From Nanchangia anserum (GTDB lineage: Bacteria; Actinomycetota; Actinomycetes; Actinomycetales; Actinomycetaceae), in NCBI RefSeq assembly GCF_015240065.1, contig NZ_CP060506.1:248001-312000 (forward strand): DNA of 64,000 nucleotides, written 5' to 3'. The notes beneath the pieces are model-generated. The model was not told the origin of the DNA. It was given only the letters and a program-made list of their open reading frames with translations, and did not search any database. Position 1 is the stretch's first letter. Every line of letters starts with the position of its first letter. Shown piece by piece: positions 17,777 through 25,974 of this stretch. Position numbers and translations under genes: made by a program.

Positions 17777-19132
17777 GTGAGCACTACGCCGCGTCATCTT
17801 TTCCACTGGACGAAACATGGGGACGGGCGATCCATTCCGCCGGGAGAGGTCGTGCTTCCTGGCGAGCGCCTCACATGGCCGCGAACGACCTCGATCGGGG
17901 CTCAACACGTCGTTGCCATGTTTGGGGCAACATTCCTTGTCCCGTTGATGACGGGATTCCCGCCGAACACGACGTTGTTCTTCACCGCGATTGGGACGGC
18001 ATTATTCGGGCTGATCACGGCGGGACGGCTGCCATCGTATCTGGGTTCCTCGTTTGCGCTTATCGCGCCGATCCAGGCGGTGTCGCAAGCGTATGGTCCC
18101 TCAGATGCACTCGGCGGCGTGATCACTGTTGGCGCATGCGTCCTCGTCATCGGCTTGATCGTTCATTTCGCGGGTGCTCGATGGATCGACGTGATCATGC
18201 CGCCGACAGTGACCGGCTGTATCGTCGGTTTGATCGGCTTCAATCTGGCACCGGCTGCCTATAACTGGTTCAAGGAAGCGCCGACAACGGCAATTATCAC
18301 CGTGGTGTCAATCGTCTTGATTACCGTCCTGTTCAAAGGAATCATTGGACGTCTGTCGATTCTTATTGGTGTCCTTATCGGTTACGTTGCTGCCATCGTG
18401 CAGGGTGAGGTCGACTTTTCTGCGATCCGCGAGGCCGCGTGGGTCGGCCTTCCCGAGTTCCATGCCGCGACGTTTGAGCCCAGCACGCTTGCCCTCTTCG
18501 TTCCTGTGGTCCTCGTTCTCGTTGCTGAGAACGTCGGACATGTGAAATCTGTTGCCGCGATGACCGGTCAGAATCTCGATGATTTAACCGGCCGTGCTCT
18601 CATCGCGGATGGGCTCTCGACAATGTTGGCAGGATCAGGCGGCGGATCGGGCACGACGACGTACGCCGAGAACATTGGGGTAATGGCTGCGACGCGTGTG
18701 TATTCGACGGCGGCGTATATGATCGCTGGGGCTTCGCCCTTGTGCTGTCGATGTTGCCGAAATTCGGTGCGGCAATCGCGACTATCCCCGCTGGCGTCCT
18801 CGGCGGAGCAGCAACCGTGCTCTACGGAATGATCGGATGCTGGGGGTGCGTATTTGGTGCAAATCGTGTGGATTTGCTGATCCGGTTAAATCTCAATACG
18901 GCGGCCGTTGCCATGATTGTCGCGATCGCTGATTACACGTGCATATCGTGACGCGACGTTTAACGGTATTTGCGCTGGGATCGGCCGCCGCGATCGTGTC
19001 TATCACGTCATGCGGGCTATCTCGAAGGCGCGCGGTACCAACCTCGAACAGGCCTCGCCGGCGTCGGCACCGGCGGGGAGTGAACTCGAGGGGCCGGCTT
19101 ACGCCAAGCGACATCGCCACCTTGAGGAATAG
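17777..19132 (+). pseudogene. Uracil/xanthine permease, frameshifted
   Basis: Pieces in different frames add up to a full-length NCS2 nucleobase:H+ symporter of about 450 codons. The frame from GTG 17777 is intact through twelve-segment landmarks such as VAENVGHVKSVAAMTG. A lost base near 18733 shifts the frame. The next piece gives LSMLPKFGAAIATIPAGVLGG. Further indels near 18845 and 18945 lead to the last frame, which ends HRHLEE at 19132. Codons are otherwise well kept, so the damage is recent or a sequencing artefact. Confidence 0.75.
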
Positions 19133-19143
19133 ATATCGTGACG

Positions 19144-19183
19144 ATATGTGTGAGGGCGGGATCCATCCCGCCCTCACACATAT
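19144..19183. terminator. Bidirectional terminator hairpin
   Basis: A perfect 19-bp inverted repeat (left arm ATATGTGTGAGGGCGGGAT) with a 2-base loop lies between two convergent genes. No long T-run follows, so it may work as a structure barrier in both directions. Confidence 0.7.
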
Positions 19184-19193
19184 GCTCGTGGGT

Positions 19194-19780
19194 CTACTCC
19201 AGGGACACCTTCATGCACGACGGGCGGGCGGCGAGTCCGGCATCAAGACTCTTACGGAAATCATTAGGCGCGACCATCTGGTCATACCCTGCTCCAATGG
19301 GACGGTGACGTCCGGATCCAGCCGCGAGTCGAGGACGAGTGTGGCATCAGGAAAAGCTAGAGCAACGGTGTAAGCCGAATGACCCCGTCGGCCCGGAAGA
19401 GATGACGACTGTCCCGTCGATGTCGTCGTTGGGAGCATTCGATGCGGAAGGCGACGGCAAAACCACGTTCCTTGAGTCCAGCTGAACACTGACGCGAGCC
19501 CGGATCGCGTCGTCCCATTCAAAAACCGTGACTTGACCGTTCAGGGGCAACGGGCTGTCCTTCGCCGGTGGGGCACGGAACGTCGCCTGCCTGGCCGATC
19601 TGGTCCCCAGATGCGAAATCGTGAAGAAGGGAAGGGGGGGCACGATATGAACCCGATGAGGATCCCTATCAGCGCCAGCACCGCTAGGCCGCCGCTTAGC
19701 CAGGTGAAGATGAGGGTTTCGCGCTGACGCCGACGCATCACGTAGGTTTCGCGGGGAGTCCTCGGTTGCTGCATGCTCAC
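19194..19780 (-). pseudogene. LytR_C-domain membrane protein, frameshifted
   Basis: Read on the minus strand from GTG 19780, the first 45 residues give a basic N-terminus and one membrane segment (LSGGLAVLALIGILIGFI). The downstream protein continues only if several single-base losses are repaired. Recognisable pieces in successive frames are VFNGTTRSGLAS, DDIDGTVVISSGPTG, YTVALAFPDATLVLDSRLDPDVTV and AGYDQMVAPNDFRKSLDAGLAAR. Together they resemble the LytR/CpsA/Psr C-terminal domain. Breaks lie in the C run near 19640 and near 19500, 19390 and 19300. Confidence 0.6.
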
Positions 19781-19803
19781 AACGCCAGCCTAATCGATAA
19801 AAA

Positions 19804-19891
19804 GGACCCTCCACGTACCCGACAGAGCGCCCTTATCCTTGCTGCCTTCCGGCCCTGGGGAGGTTCGAACGATGCCGCCACGTGGAGGATC
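19804..19891 (-). ncRNA. ffs: Signal recognition particle RNA, small bacterial type
   Basis: The minus strand contains the universal SRP domain IV core GGGCCGGAAGGCAGCAAGG inside a long hairpin. Its outer strands GATCCTCCACGT and ACGTGGAGGGTC pair. It ends in a T-run at 19799-19803. The length of about 88 nt fits the Alu-less 4.5S-like form. Confidence 0.93.
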
Positions 19892-20036
19892 GCCGCCAGT
19901 CTATCTCAGGAGCGTGTCGGCCACCAAGTGGCGCGTCGTGCTGGTACTTAGGTGCGCCATGGTCGACGAACTGCATCTTGGTGCTCGGTTTGTGGCGCGA
20001 GAATCCCCGAACCGTAGCGATCCCGCGGTCCTCTTG

Positions 20037-20051
20037 GCGGAGGTAGGGGGA
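20037..20051. other. attL, left prophage attachment core
   Basis: GCGGAGGTAGGGGGA here is an exact copy of 56906-56920, which is the 3' end of tRNA-Ser(GGA). The bases on both sides differ, so the shared core is 15 bp. Confidence 0.8.
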
Positions 20052-20375
20052 ACTACCGCGCCAACGTCTCTGACCTGGAATTATGAGAAAACGCTAAGGC
20101 CCGTACCCGATGGCGGACCGTATGACGGTGCCCGGTAGGGGAGCGGGACGCGTTCGCGGAGCCTCGCCACTTCCAGGACTTCGGCCACGCTCAGCGCCGG
20201 TTGCTACGATGGTGACGAAGGCGGGCTGAGTTTCTGGGCTCGCACTCGTCTTCCCGGACTGGCTCTATAGCCGCTATCCGGCGCGCGGTCCCGTTTGGGG
20301 CCGCATTCAAACTAGGCCGAGGCGCGCGGCGAAAGGTATCCCCCTCGACTCGCGCGCCCCGGCCCGTGATCGCGT
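20052..20375. other. Left prophage margin without a recognised gene
   Basis: I see no convincing gene with a ribosome site in these 324 bases. They include the 3' flank of the leftward gene that ends at 20376. Confidence 0.4.
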
Positions 20376-20615
20376 CTAGTCCTCGGCCTTGGGACGCCGT
20401 CCGCGCCCCGGGCGGTTCGCCAGCCACTCGTCGATGGTCTCGCGCCGCCATCCGTGCATACGTGCCCGCTCGACGCCAATCGTTACGTCGGGTTGGGGCA
20501 TGTAGCCGGCGTGATAGTAGGACTGAATGCTGTTGGGCGACAGTCCCGCAACGGCGGCCACGTCAGCCGTCGACAGTAGCGTTTCCTTACCGCGCTGGCC
20601 TTTCCCTGTCGGCAT
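20376..20615 (-). CDS. Excisionase/MerR-like helix-turn-helix protein
   Basis: A 79-aa protein whose residues 14-40 (LLSTADVAAVAGLSPNSIQ) form the winged helix-turn-helix of the HTH_17 class used by phage excisionases and small regulators. The tail RPGRGRRPKAE is basic and could bind DNA. The ATG at 20615 overlaps the stop of the upstream membrane gene by four bases. Excision control is plausible, but it lies at the end of the prophage opposite the integrase. Confidence 0.65.
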   Translation of the reverse strand: MPTGKGQRGKETLLSTADVAAVAGLSPNSIQSYYHAGYMPQPDVTIGVERARMHGWRRETIDEWLANRPGRGRRPKAED

Positions 20616-20806
20616 CACTTCGTGCCCCCTTGTCCGCGTCGGGCGGTGATTCGCAGCGTGAGAGCGATCAATTCAAGCACGCACGCCACGGTGCTGAGAA
20701 CGGCGGGCGTCGTTTGCCCGTCGTAGTAGCACGCACCCGCACAGATCGCCATACACACCGCGGCGATTCCCGTAAGAACGGGGCTGGTGTTCTTGTCGGG
20801 TTTCAT
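20615..20806 (-). CDS. Small two-segment membrane protein
   Basis: A 63-aa protein with two hydrophobic stretches (residues 10-26 and 34-52) and a basic C-terminus. It overlaps the next gene by an ATGA. No family is recognised. Confidence 0.55.
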   Translation of the reverse strand: MKPDKNTSPVLTGIAAVCMAICAGACYYDGQTTPAVLSTVACVLELIALTLRITARRGQGGTK

Positions 20807-20880
20807 GTCGAGTCCGGTAGACTGCCCTCCACGGGGGCCGGAGGTGCTTCTTTCACTTCCGGCCCCCTGGGCTAGATCAT

Positions 20881-20979
20881 CTAGCGATCATTGTCGCGAC
20901 GCGACGAGATGAACTGCACGATGTCCAGCACGCTGGCGACGATTCCGAGAACCGCGGCCACAATGATGAGGGCTGTCAT
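20881..20979 (-). CDS. 32-aa single-pass membrane protein
   Basis: A short gene starting MTALIIVAAVLGIVASVLDI and ending in charged SSRRDNDR. The ATG at 20979 is preceded by AAAGGGGGAAA, a strong ribosome site. It is leftward in line with its neighbours. Its function is unknown; it may be a small membrane effector or an accessory lysogeny protein. Confidence 0.55.
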   Translation of the reverse strand: MTALIIVAAVLGIVASVLDIVQFISSRRDNDR

Positions 20980-21037
20980 TCCGGTTTCCCCCTTTCTGTT
21001 TTCCTGGCGAGGGCCTTCCCTCGCTCACACCTCTATT

Positions 21038-21562
21038 TTACGTGAACTGATTCAGGCTACCTAATTGGTGGGGTGTGGACTCCACCACACAACCGGGCCG
21101 ATACGTCCGGGCAAGAAAACCCCGAAACGCCGCGATAACCCAATACGGCAGATCCAACCCGTCCGCGATCCCGCCAATATGCCCGCCGTACTCGGCTTCC
21201 CAAAACGCGTAACGCTCACGATCAACCAACGCCACCGCAACCAACTCATTAACCCGCGCTTCAATCCCGGGCGCTTGGTGCCCGTCATGCCCCGACGCCA
21301 CATGAACCGTCTCATGCGCAAGCGTGGCAAGGAACGCCGGCGAATCCACATCGAGGCCATCATGCAGCCATATCGTCGCCGTCTCGGCTTCCCACGACCC
21401 CCAATAACGGCCAACACGACCCGCCGGGGCCGAGTCGTAAACGATAGACACGCCCTCACGCGTACACCACTGCCGCAACGTCTCGACAGTGTAGGGGCGC
21501 GGCTGATGCATCCATGACGGAGTAAGGATCATAGCGACAACGCTAGCGGCGAGCGCCGACAT
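21038..21562 (-). CDS. ImmA/IrrE-like metallopeptidase
   Basis: A 174-aa protein with an HETVH zinc motif at residues 83-87 inside LATLAHETVHVASGHDG. A glutamate in IEARVNELVAVAL follows, as in gluzincin peptidases. Phage ImmA proteins cleave the CI-like repressor to induce the prophage, so this is the likely partner of the repressor at 22913-23440. The true start may be ATG at 21532, since the first ten residues add nothing. There is no HTH domain of its own. Confidence 0.72.
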   Translation of the reverse strand: MSALAASVVAMILTPSWMHQPRPYTVETLRQWCTREGVSIVYDSAPAGRVGRYWGSWEAETATIWLHDGLDVDSPAFLATLAHETVHVASGHDGHQAPGIEARVNELVAVALVDRERYAFWEAEYGGHIGGIADGLDLPYWVIAAFRGFLARTYRPGCVVESTPHQLGSLNQFT

Positions 21563-21826
21563 CTTTCCCGGCCTTATCGACTCTCAGCGCTCGCGGCCTA
21601 ACACGAGGCGCACAGCGCAGCGACCGGGCACCGATGGGCCGCGATGAGACGCGATGGAGCGAAGAGACGAACACGCGCGGCACAGGGACGAACACGGACG
21701 CCGACACCACCCGGCCCCCGCCCCGCGTGTCCGATAGGCTACAAGCTAGACGAAGGGGCAAAGCATGGACGCGACACGGCTAGGTGAAACCGCCGCCACA
21801 CCCCTTACGGATAGAAGGCGGGTGGC

Positions 21827-22036
21827 ATGACGTTGTTTGACTTCCGACACCATGCCCGCCCGCTAGCATCCATCCGACTCAATCAGTCGGCGCACCTAGA
21901 CGCCGTCCGCCGCGAGATGGAAGAACGCACAGCCATACAGCGCGCCCGCCTCATACGCGCAGCGCGGATAGCATCCAGCCCCCGCCGCTATACGCCACCC
22001 GCGCAAGACGCCAGCAGGAAAGCCGAGACGCAATGA
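21827..22036 (+). CDS. Small basic protein of unknown function
   Basis: A 69-aa arginine-rich protein (REMEERTAIQRARLIRAARI, helical). It starts at ATG 21827 and its stop overlaps the next ATG by four bases, so it is translationally coupled to the tandem pair downstream. No family is recognised. Confidence 0.55.
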   Translation: MTLFDFRHHARPLASIRLNQSAHLDAVRREMEERTAIQRARLIRAARIASSPRRYTPPAQDASRKAETQ

Positions 22037-22440
22037 GCGCGGCTACAGACTTCCGCGTAGACGTCGCTAAGTTCATCGGCCGCACACGCTACGACCTACC
22101 CGCGATCAACGACGCCGGCGAACGATGCGTTATCGCCCTACTCGGATCCGACCCCGCCGCCGAACTGTTCGCACAGCTCAAGAGCGCCGGCGGCTGTGCG
22201 ACCGTCTTCGTCAAACGCCTTTCAGGCACGGTCGACGTCCTCGCGTTCACCAAACCCGACACGGCCACCGCCGCCACGCGCGCCCTCACGCTCGACGGCA
22301 CCGAACAGGCCTCAACAGTCGAAGCGCTCGCGGAAATGGTCGAAAAGACACCGGGCGGCCTCACGCTACACGCCGCCGCGCTCGCGCCGGCCGGGCCGGT
22401 CCGGGTCCACTCGCACGCAAGGATGAAGCCCAATGAGTGA
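22033..22440 (+). CDS. Phage protein of unknown function, tandem paralogue A
   Basis: A 135-aa protein related to the next gene over most of its length. Shared blocks are YDLPAIND, CVIALLGSDPAAELFAQLK, GGCATVFVK and TPGGL near residue 110. No enzyme motif is seen. The alternating strand pattern suggests a compact alpha/beta fold. It is coupled to both neighbours by overlapping start and stop codons. Confidence 0.6.
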   Translation: MSAATDFRVDVAKFIGRTRYDLPAINDAGERCVIALLGSDPAAELFAQLKSAGGCATVFVKRLSGTVDVLAFTKPDTATAATRALTLDGTEQASTVEALAEMVEKTPGGLTLHAAALAPAGPVRVHSHARMKPNE

Positions 22441-22849
22441 AGCCACCGAGTTCACTAACGAAATCGCTAAGTTCGTCGGCGATACCCTCTACGACCTGCC
22501 CGCCGTTAACGACGACGGCCGCCGGTTCGTTATCGCCGTCCTCGGCACCGATCCCGTCTCGGAACTGTTCGCCCGCCTCAAGCTCGCCGGCGGCTACGCG
22601 ACCGTGTTCGTAAAAATGTCGACCGGTTCCGTCCACGTCCTGCCGTTTCTCGACCCCTCACCGGCGGACGTAGACGCCCTCACGCTTGAAGAAGCAAGCC
22701 TAGCCGAGGGCGAGTCCGCAACCGTCGAGGACTTCACGAAACTTATCGACCAAACCCCGGGCGGCCTCGTGCTACGTCTCGGCGCACCCGGCCCCGAACG
22801 GGTTAGCGTCTGCGCACACCCGCTAGGACAACCACCGCGAAGGGACTAG
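22433..22849 (+). CDS. Phage protein of unknown function, tandem paralogue B
   Basis: A 138-aa protein, the second member of the tandem pair, with YDLPAVND, FVIAVLGTDPVSELFARLK, GGYATVFVK and TPGGLVLR. It overlaps its paralogue by eight bases and converges on the repressor gene. The pair arose by duplication and has diverged strongly, which suggests different partners. Function is unknown. Confidence 0.6.
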   Translation: MSEATEFTNEIAKFVGDTLYDLPAVNDDGRRFVIAVLGTDPVSELFARLKLAGGYATVFVKMSTGSVHVLPFLDPSPADVDALTLEEASLAEGESATVEDFTKLIDQTPGGLVLRLGAPGPERVSVCAHPLGQPPRRD

Positions 22850-22912
22850 AGACCTAACACGGTCCGGTAAGTGTTATCGGCTGTCACGCCGCCGGGTCGT
22901 ACACGTGTCGGC

Positions 22913-23440
22913 CTAGGGTTGGTTGTTCGCGCGCCCCTCACGTTCTTCTTCGATGCTGTAGCCGGGCGCGAGCGCCGCAAGCTTTTCCGGATCGTAGCCC
23001 GGCCGTTGCGAAGGCGAGACACGATCCGCGCGGTCCTCAACAATCGTGAGCGGCCGAGCGGGGGCGGTGTCCTCGACGTCTTCCGTTTCCGTGGCATTGT
23101 CCGTGTCGTCAGTCGCCTCGTCGCGATCCGCCGGCGCGTCCTTGATGCGGCGCAACACTTCGGCGCACAGTTCCGAGTCGCTGACGGTCGTCCAGTCGAT
23201 TATTTGGACGTCGCCGGCGACTTCCTCGGCGGCGAGATAGCCGCACTCCACGAGCGCCGATACCGGATTTAGGTCGAGGCCGCGCGCGATCGCTATGACC
23301 GATGGGGCGGGGATGTTCCCGCGCTTGATCTGCCTATCTAGTGTGCTTTGCGTCATATCTGCGGCGGTTGCGACGGCGTTGACCGTCATCCCGTCCGCGA
23401 CGCGGCGGTACCAGTTCACCGTCATATCAGGCGTTTTCAT
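22913..23440 (-). CDS. CI-like repressor with helix-turn-helix
   Basis: A 175-aa protein. Residues 18-65 form a helix-turn-helix (VNAVATAADMTQSTLDRQI followed by IPAPSVIAIARGLDLNPV). A long acidic linker and a short C-terminal tail follow. There is no serine-lysine autocleavage domain, which fits control by a separate ImmA protease. It is divergent from the Cro-like gene, with operators between them. It is the probable lysogeny repressor. Confidence 0.78.
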   Translation of the reverse strand: MKTPDMTVNWYRRVADGMTVNAVATAADMTQSTLDRQIKRGNIPAPSVIAIARGLDLNPVSALVECGYLAAEEVAGDVQIIDWTTVSDSELCAEVLRRIKDAPADRDEATDDTDNATETEDVEDTAPARPLTIVEDRADRVSPSQRPGYDPEKLAALAPGYSIEEEREGRANNQP

Positions 23441-23447
23441 GCATCCA

Positions 23448-23465
23448 GCCTAGCGCAGGCTAGGC
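23448..23465. promoter_or_regulatory. Operator-like inverted repeat
   Basis: GCCTAGC and GCTAGGC form 7-bp arms around GCAG, just upstream of the repressor start. It probably regulates repressor transcription. Confidence 0.5.
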
Positions 23466-23490
23466 GCATTGCCTACCCCGTGCGATTCGC

Positions 23491-23559
23491 TTGACACCAT
23501 CGCGCCACGCGCATAACGTAGGCGACATGCATAAATCATGCAGAGCGCATAACGTAGGC
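23491..23559 (+). promoter_or_regulatory. Early rightward promoter with two operator repeats
   Basis: TTGACA at 23491 and TAACGT at 23514 are 17 bp apart. The 15-bp direct repeat GCGCATAACGTAGGC occurs at 23509-23523, over the -10 box, and at 23545-23559, downstream. This is the expected layout for a repressor-controlled lytic promoter in front of the Cro-like gene. Confidence 0.6.
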
Positions 23560-23573
23560 TCCAGGAGGTACGA

Positions 23574-23819
23574 ATGGCGCAGCAGATCATCCCGGCACGC
23601 TTGAGTAACCGCGTGCTTGAGCAGATTGAGGCTATGGGCCTCACCGAAGCCGCCCTAGCGAGGGCATTCCACACAACCCCGCAAACCGTGCGAGACGGTA
23701 TCGCCGGCCGCCCGACCGTGCAACTCGTCGCCGGAATCGCCTCAGCCCTGAACCTTCCCCTAAACGAGGTCGCCGAATATCAGTACGGCTACCCGCGCAA
23801 GAGCGGAGGCGCAGCGTGA
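23574..23819 (+). CDS. Cro-like helix-turn-helix protein
   Basis: An 81-aa protein with a helix-turn-helix at residues 21-63 (LTEAALARAFHTTPQTVRD and IASALNLPLNEVAEY). It is the first gene of the rightward operon, with an AGGAGG ribosome site before the ATG. Its place opposite the CI-like repressor makes it the likely lytic switch protein. Confidence 0.7.
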   Translation: MAQQIIPARLSNRVLEQIEAMGLTEAALARAFHTTPQTVRDGIAGRPTVQLVAGIASALNLPLNEVAEYQYGYPRKSGGAA

Positions 23820-24100
23820 GTACCGCCGCCCCCACTGTTAAGACGCCCCCGACCGTGTTCACGCGTACTCAACTGGGCGCTATCGCTTATGCGTCTGGGC
23901 TTCTCGCGCAAGCTCTCAAGCATGTCAACCCGGCTATGTCGATTGATGCGCGTACCGATCTTGATAACGTTTCGCGTTTGCTTACGTCGGCTCTGCGTTC
24001 GCCTGAACATGCCGCCCTCGAGTGTTACGAGGTGTGGCAAATCTACGGGCGACCCGACATTAACGCCGCGGCGGCACCTGTGGGGGAGGCCTTGACGTGA
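23816..24100 (+). CDS. Early phage protein of unknown function
   Basis: A 94-aa mostly helical protein with no recognised domain. It starts with GTG overlapping the end of the Cro-like gene by four bases. Its end overlaps the next start in the same way. Confidence 0.55.
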   Translation: MSTAAPTVKTPPTVFTRTQLGAIAYASGLLAQALKHVNPAMSIDARTDLDNVSRLLTSALRSPEHAALECYEVWQIYGRPDINAAAAPVGEALT

Positions 24101-24426
24101 GTGCCGCGACTGCGAGCGTCTATGACTGGGACGAGATCCTGAAAGTCAAGGACCTCGCCAAGAAGACGCCCCGGCGTCGTGGCGCACCGGCCCGCCCCGC
24201 ACCGCCACGGCTCACGCCCGCCGATAGTGCGCCCGCGTGGTTGCCTGAGAAATACGCTGACCGGGCCTATCTGACGACGACCGAGATCATGAGGATTAGC
24301 GGCCTGTCGAGGAAGACGGTCTATCGGTTGATTAGGCAACATCCCGAGGCGACTCTGAAGCCCACGCCGCGCCGTTTTCTTGTGCGCGTGCCCTATCTCG
24401 AAGCCTTGCTAGGCGACACCCTATAA
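24097..24426 (+). CDS. HTH_17 (excisionase-family) DNA-binding protein
   Basis: A 109-aa protein with a proline- and arginine-rich first half. A helix-turn-helix near residues 62-85 (YLTTTEIMRISGLSRKTVYR) is followed by a wing, RRFLVRVPYLEALL. This is the pattern of phage excisionases and AlpA-like regulators. Together with 20376-20615 the prophage has two such proteins, and which one acts in excision is unclear. Confidence 0.65.
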   Translation: MSAATASVYDWDEILKVKDLAKKTPRRRGAPARPAPPRLTPADSAPAWLPEKYADRAYLTTTEIMRISGLSRKTVYRLIRQHPEATLKPTPRRFLVRVPYLEALLGDTL

Positions 24427-24512
24427 GACCCTCACGCCCGCAGTGTTCGCGGGCCATGACCAGATACCCCGGCCCTGTCTTGGTCGGTCTCGACGTTTGG
24501 AGAAGATGCGAT

Positions 24513-24836
24513 ATGGACACGATTAGCCCTACCCGTGCTATCGTTGGTGTTGGTGCTGAACACACCGCGCAAACCGGGAACGCCCGCCGTTATGGGGCGT
24601 TTTCATATCGGCCACCGCTTAGCGGTAGTCGGGCGGCGCGTAGTCATACAAGACCCCACGCGGGGGAAAGCTACGGGCCCGAGTTTGTGCGGGTGTTCAA
24701 GCGCCCGACGTTAGCCGCCGCTGAACACGGTGGAAAGCGTCGCCTGAACGAATTCACAAACAACGCAAGGATTGACGCTATGCCGACGCCGGCTATCTTC
24801 CGCACCCTCACCAACGCTGCCGGGGGTGCCCGATGA
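24513..24836 (+). CDS. Early phage protein of unknown function
   Basis: A 107-aa protein with no recognised domain, rich in Arg and Thr. The ATG at 24513 has GGAGAAG ten bases upstream and is preferred over the longer frame from 24456. The stop overlaps the next start. Confidence 0.5.
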   Translation: MDTISPTRAIVGVGAEHTAQTGNARRYGAFSYRPPLSGSRAARSHTRPHAGESYGPEFVRVFKRPTLAAAEHGGKRRLNEFTNNARIDAMPTPAIFRTLTNAAGGAR

Positions 24837-25477
24837 AACCCAACGCCTCCACCCGCACCACGAATTGGACTGGCAATAGCCTGCCAGAGCTTCCTCACCC
24901 TGACGACGACATGACAGGGAAGGGCACCCTGCTGCGTGTCCCGTTCAAACTCGGCACTATCGTTGTCGGGGCCGGCTATCGCATGCCCGATGGGCTGCAT
25001 ATCGCCGTACCAACCTACGACGGGCGCAACTGTCCCGGCTATGACGTCTACCCGCTCGACGTCACTCAGGGCGAGGTCGTGAGAAAGACCGAGCGCGACT
25101 GGGCGTGGAGGGGGGTGCTCTCGGACACGCCTCACCCGCGCCGGCTCTTGGCCACGCGCCAGACCTTGAAGACGTGGCCACTCCTCGAGCTGGATAAGCA
25201 CGAGAGCGCGCTCGTCGCTGCCATCAATGGCGTCGATACCGCCCATGGCAGGGTCCGTATCCACGATCTCTGGACCGATCAATACGCCTGGACCTTGGTA
25301 TGGCTCGACATCCCCGAGATCAAGGGGGTACCGCGCTCGCGCGAGGGCCGGGCCTGCCAAAACACGTTTCTGCCGTGCGACGTCTTTGACCGTTGGTATG
25401 TCAAGCTACTCGGCCAAGCGATTAACGCCTGCTGGGCGGCAGACCTTGAGGCACACGCTCGCGGGGGTGCGCGATGA
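24833..25477 (+). CDS. Early phage protein of unknown function, paralogue A
   Basis: A 214-aa protein related to the following gene. Shared features are LPELPHPDDD near the start, TIVVGAGY, VPTYDGRNCPGYDVYP, and WTLVWLDIP near residue 155. No catalytic motif is recognised. It may be a beta-rich protein; the WLDIP block is the strongest match to its neighbour. It overlaps both neighbours by four bases. Confidence 0.55.
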   Translation: MKPNASTRTTNWTGNSLPELPHPDDDMTGKGTLLRVPFKLGTIVVGAGYRMPDGLHIAVPTYDGRNCPGYDVYPLDVTQGEVVRKTERDWAWRGVLSDTPHPRRLLATRQTLKTWPLLELDKHESALVAAINGVDTAHGRVRIHDLWTDQYAWTLVWLDIPEIKGVPRSREGRACQNTFLPCDVFDRWYVKLLGQAINACWAADLEAHARGGAR

Positions 25478-25974
25478 CTACGCCCGTCCCGTTCACGCTC
25501 ACCACACACGCCGAAGCGAACAACAATAGGCTTCCCGATCTGCCCAATCCCGCGCATGACCCTTCGGGTAAAAGCGTCCTGTTGACCATCCATTTTGAGC
25601 GCGCGACCCTCACGCTCGGCACCGGCTACCCCCTCGCCGATAACAAGATTGGCGTCCCCGTCTACAACGGGGCGATTTGCACCGGCTATATCGTCTTCCC
25701 CGATTCGGTCTCTCAGCTCGAAGCAGTCGAGGAGACCGCACGGCAGTGCAAATGGGCCGGCGCTCTCAAATGCAACCACGGCGGGCGCGGCCTGTTGGTT
25801 GATGAGGCAACCATTGAAACCTGGCCGGAGATCAGAACCCTCAGCGACGAACCCGTATGGAGGGAACCCTGGGAGGACACCGGTACAACACGTGGACCCT
25901 CAACTACGACGGCTACGAAACCGAAGTTATTGACGTTGGTGTTGACCGGTACGGCTGGCGTTATGTGGCACTAG
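25474..25974 (+). CDS. Early phage protein, paralogue B, N-terminal part before a frame change
   Basis: A 166-aa frame whose first 130 residues parallel paralogue A (LPDLPNPAHD, TLTLGTGYPL, VPVYNGAICTGYIVFP). After about 25860 the matching protein continues in another frame, in the gene starting at 25857. The low-complexity tail GPSTTTATKPK is therefore probably out of frame. Either one base has been lost or gained here, or the two frames are joined by ribosomal frameshifting. Confidence 0.5.
   Translation: MTTPVPFTLTTHAEANNNRLPDLPNPAHDPSGKSVLLTIHFERATLTLGTGYPLADNKIGVPVYNGAICTGYIVFPDSVSQLEAVEETARQCKWAGALKCNHGGRGLLVDEATIETWPEIRTLSDEPVWREPWEDTGTTRGPSTTTATKPKLLTLVLTGTAGVMWH

Noticed and set aside
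19892-20036. Chromosomal gene truncated by the prophage
   Set aside because: The open frames there have no recognisable protein and no ribosome site; it looks like plain intergenic DNA between ffs and tRNA-Ser.
20191-20451. Leftward 86-aa frame at the prophage edge
   Set aside because: It overlaps the end of the helix-turn-helix gene in another frame and has the composition of a shadow frame.
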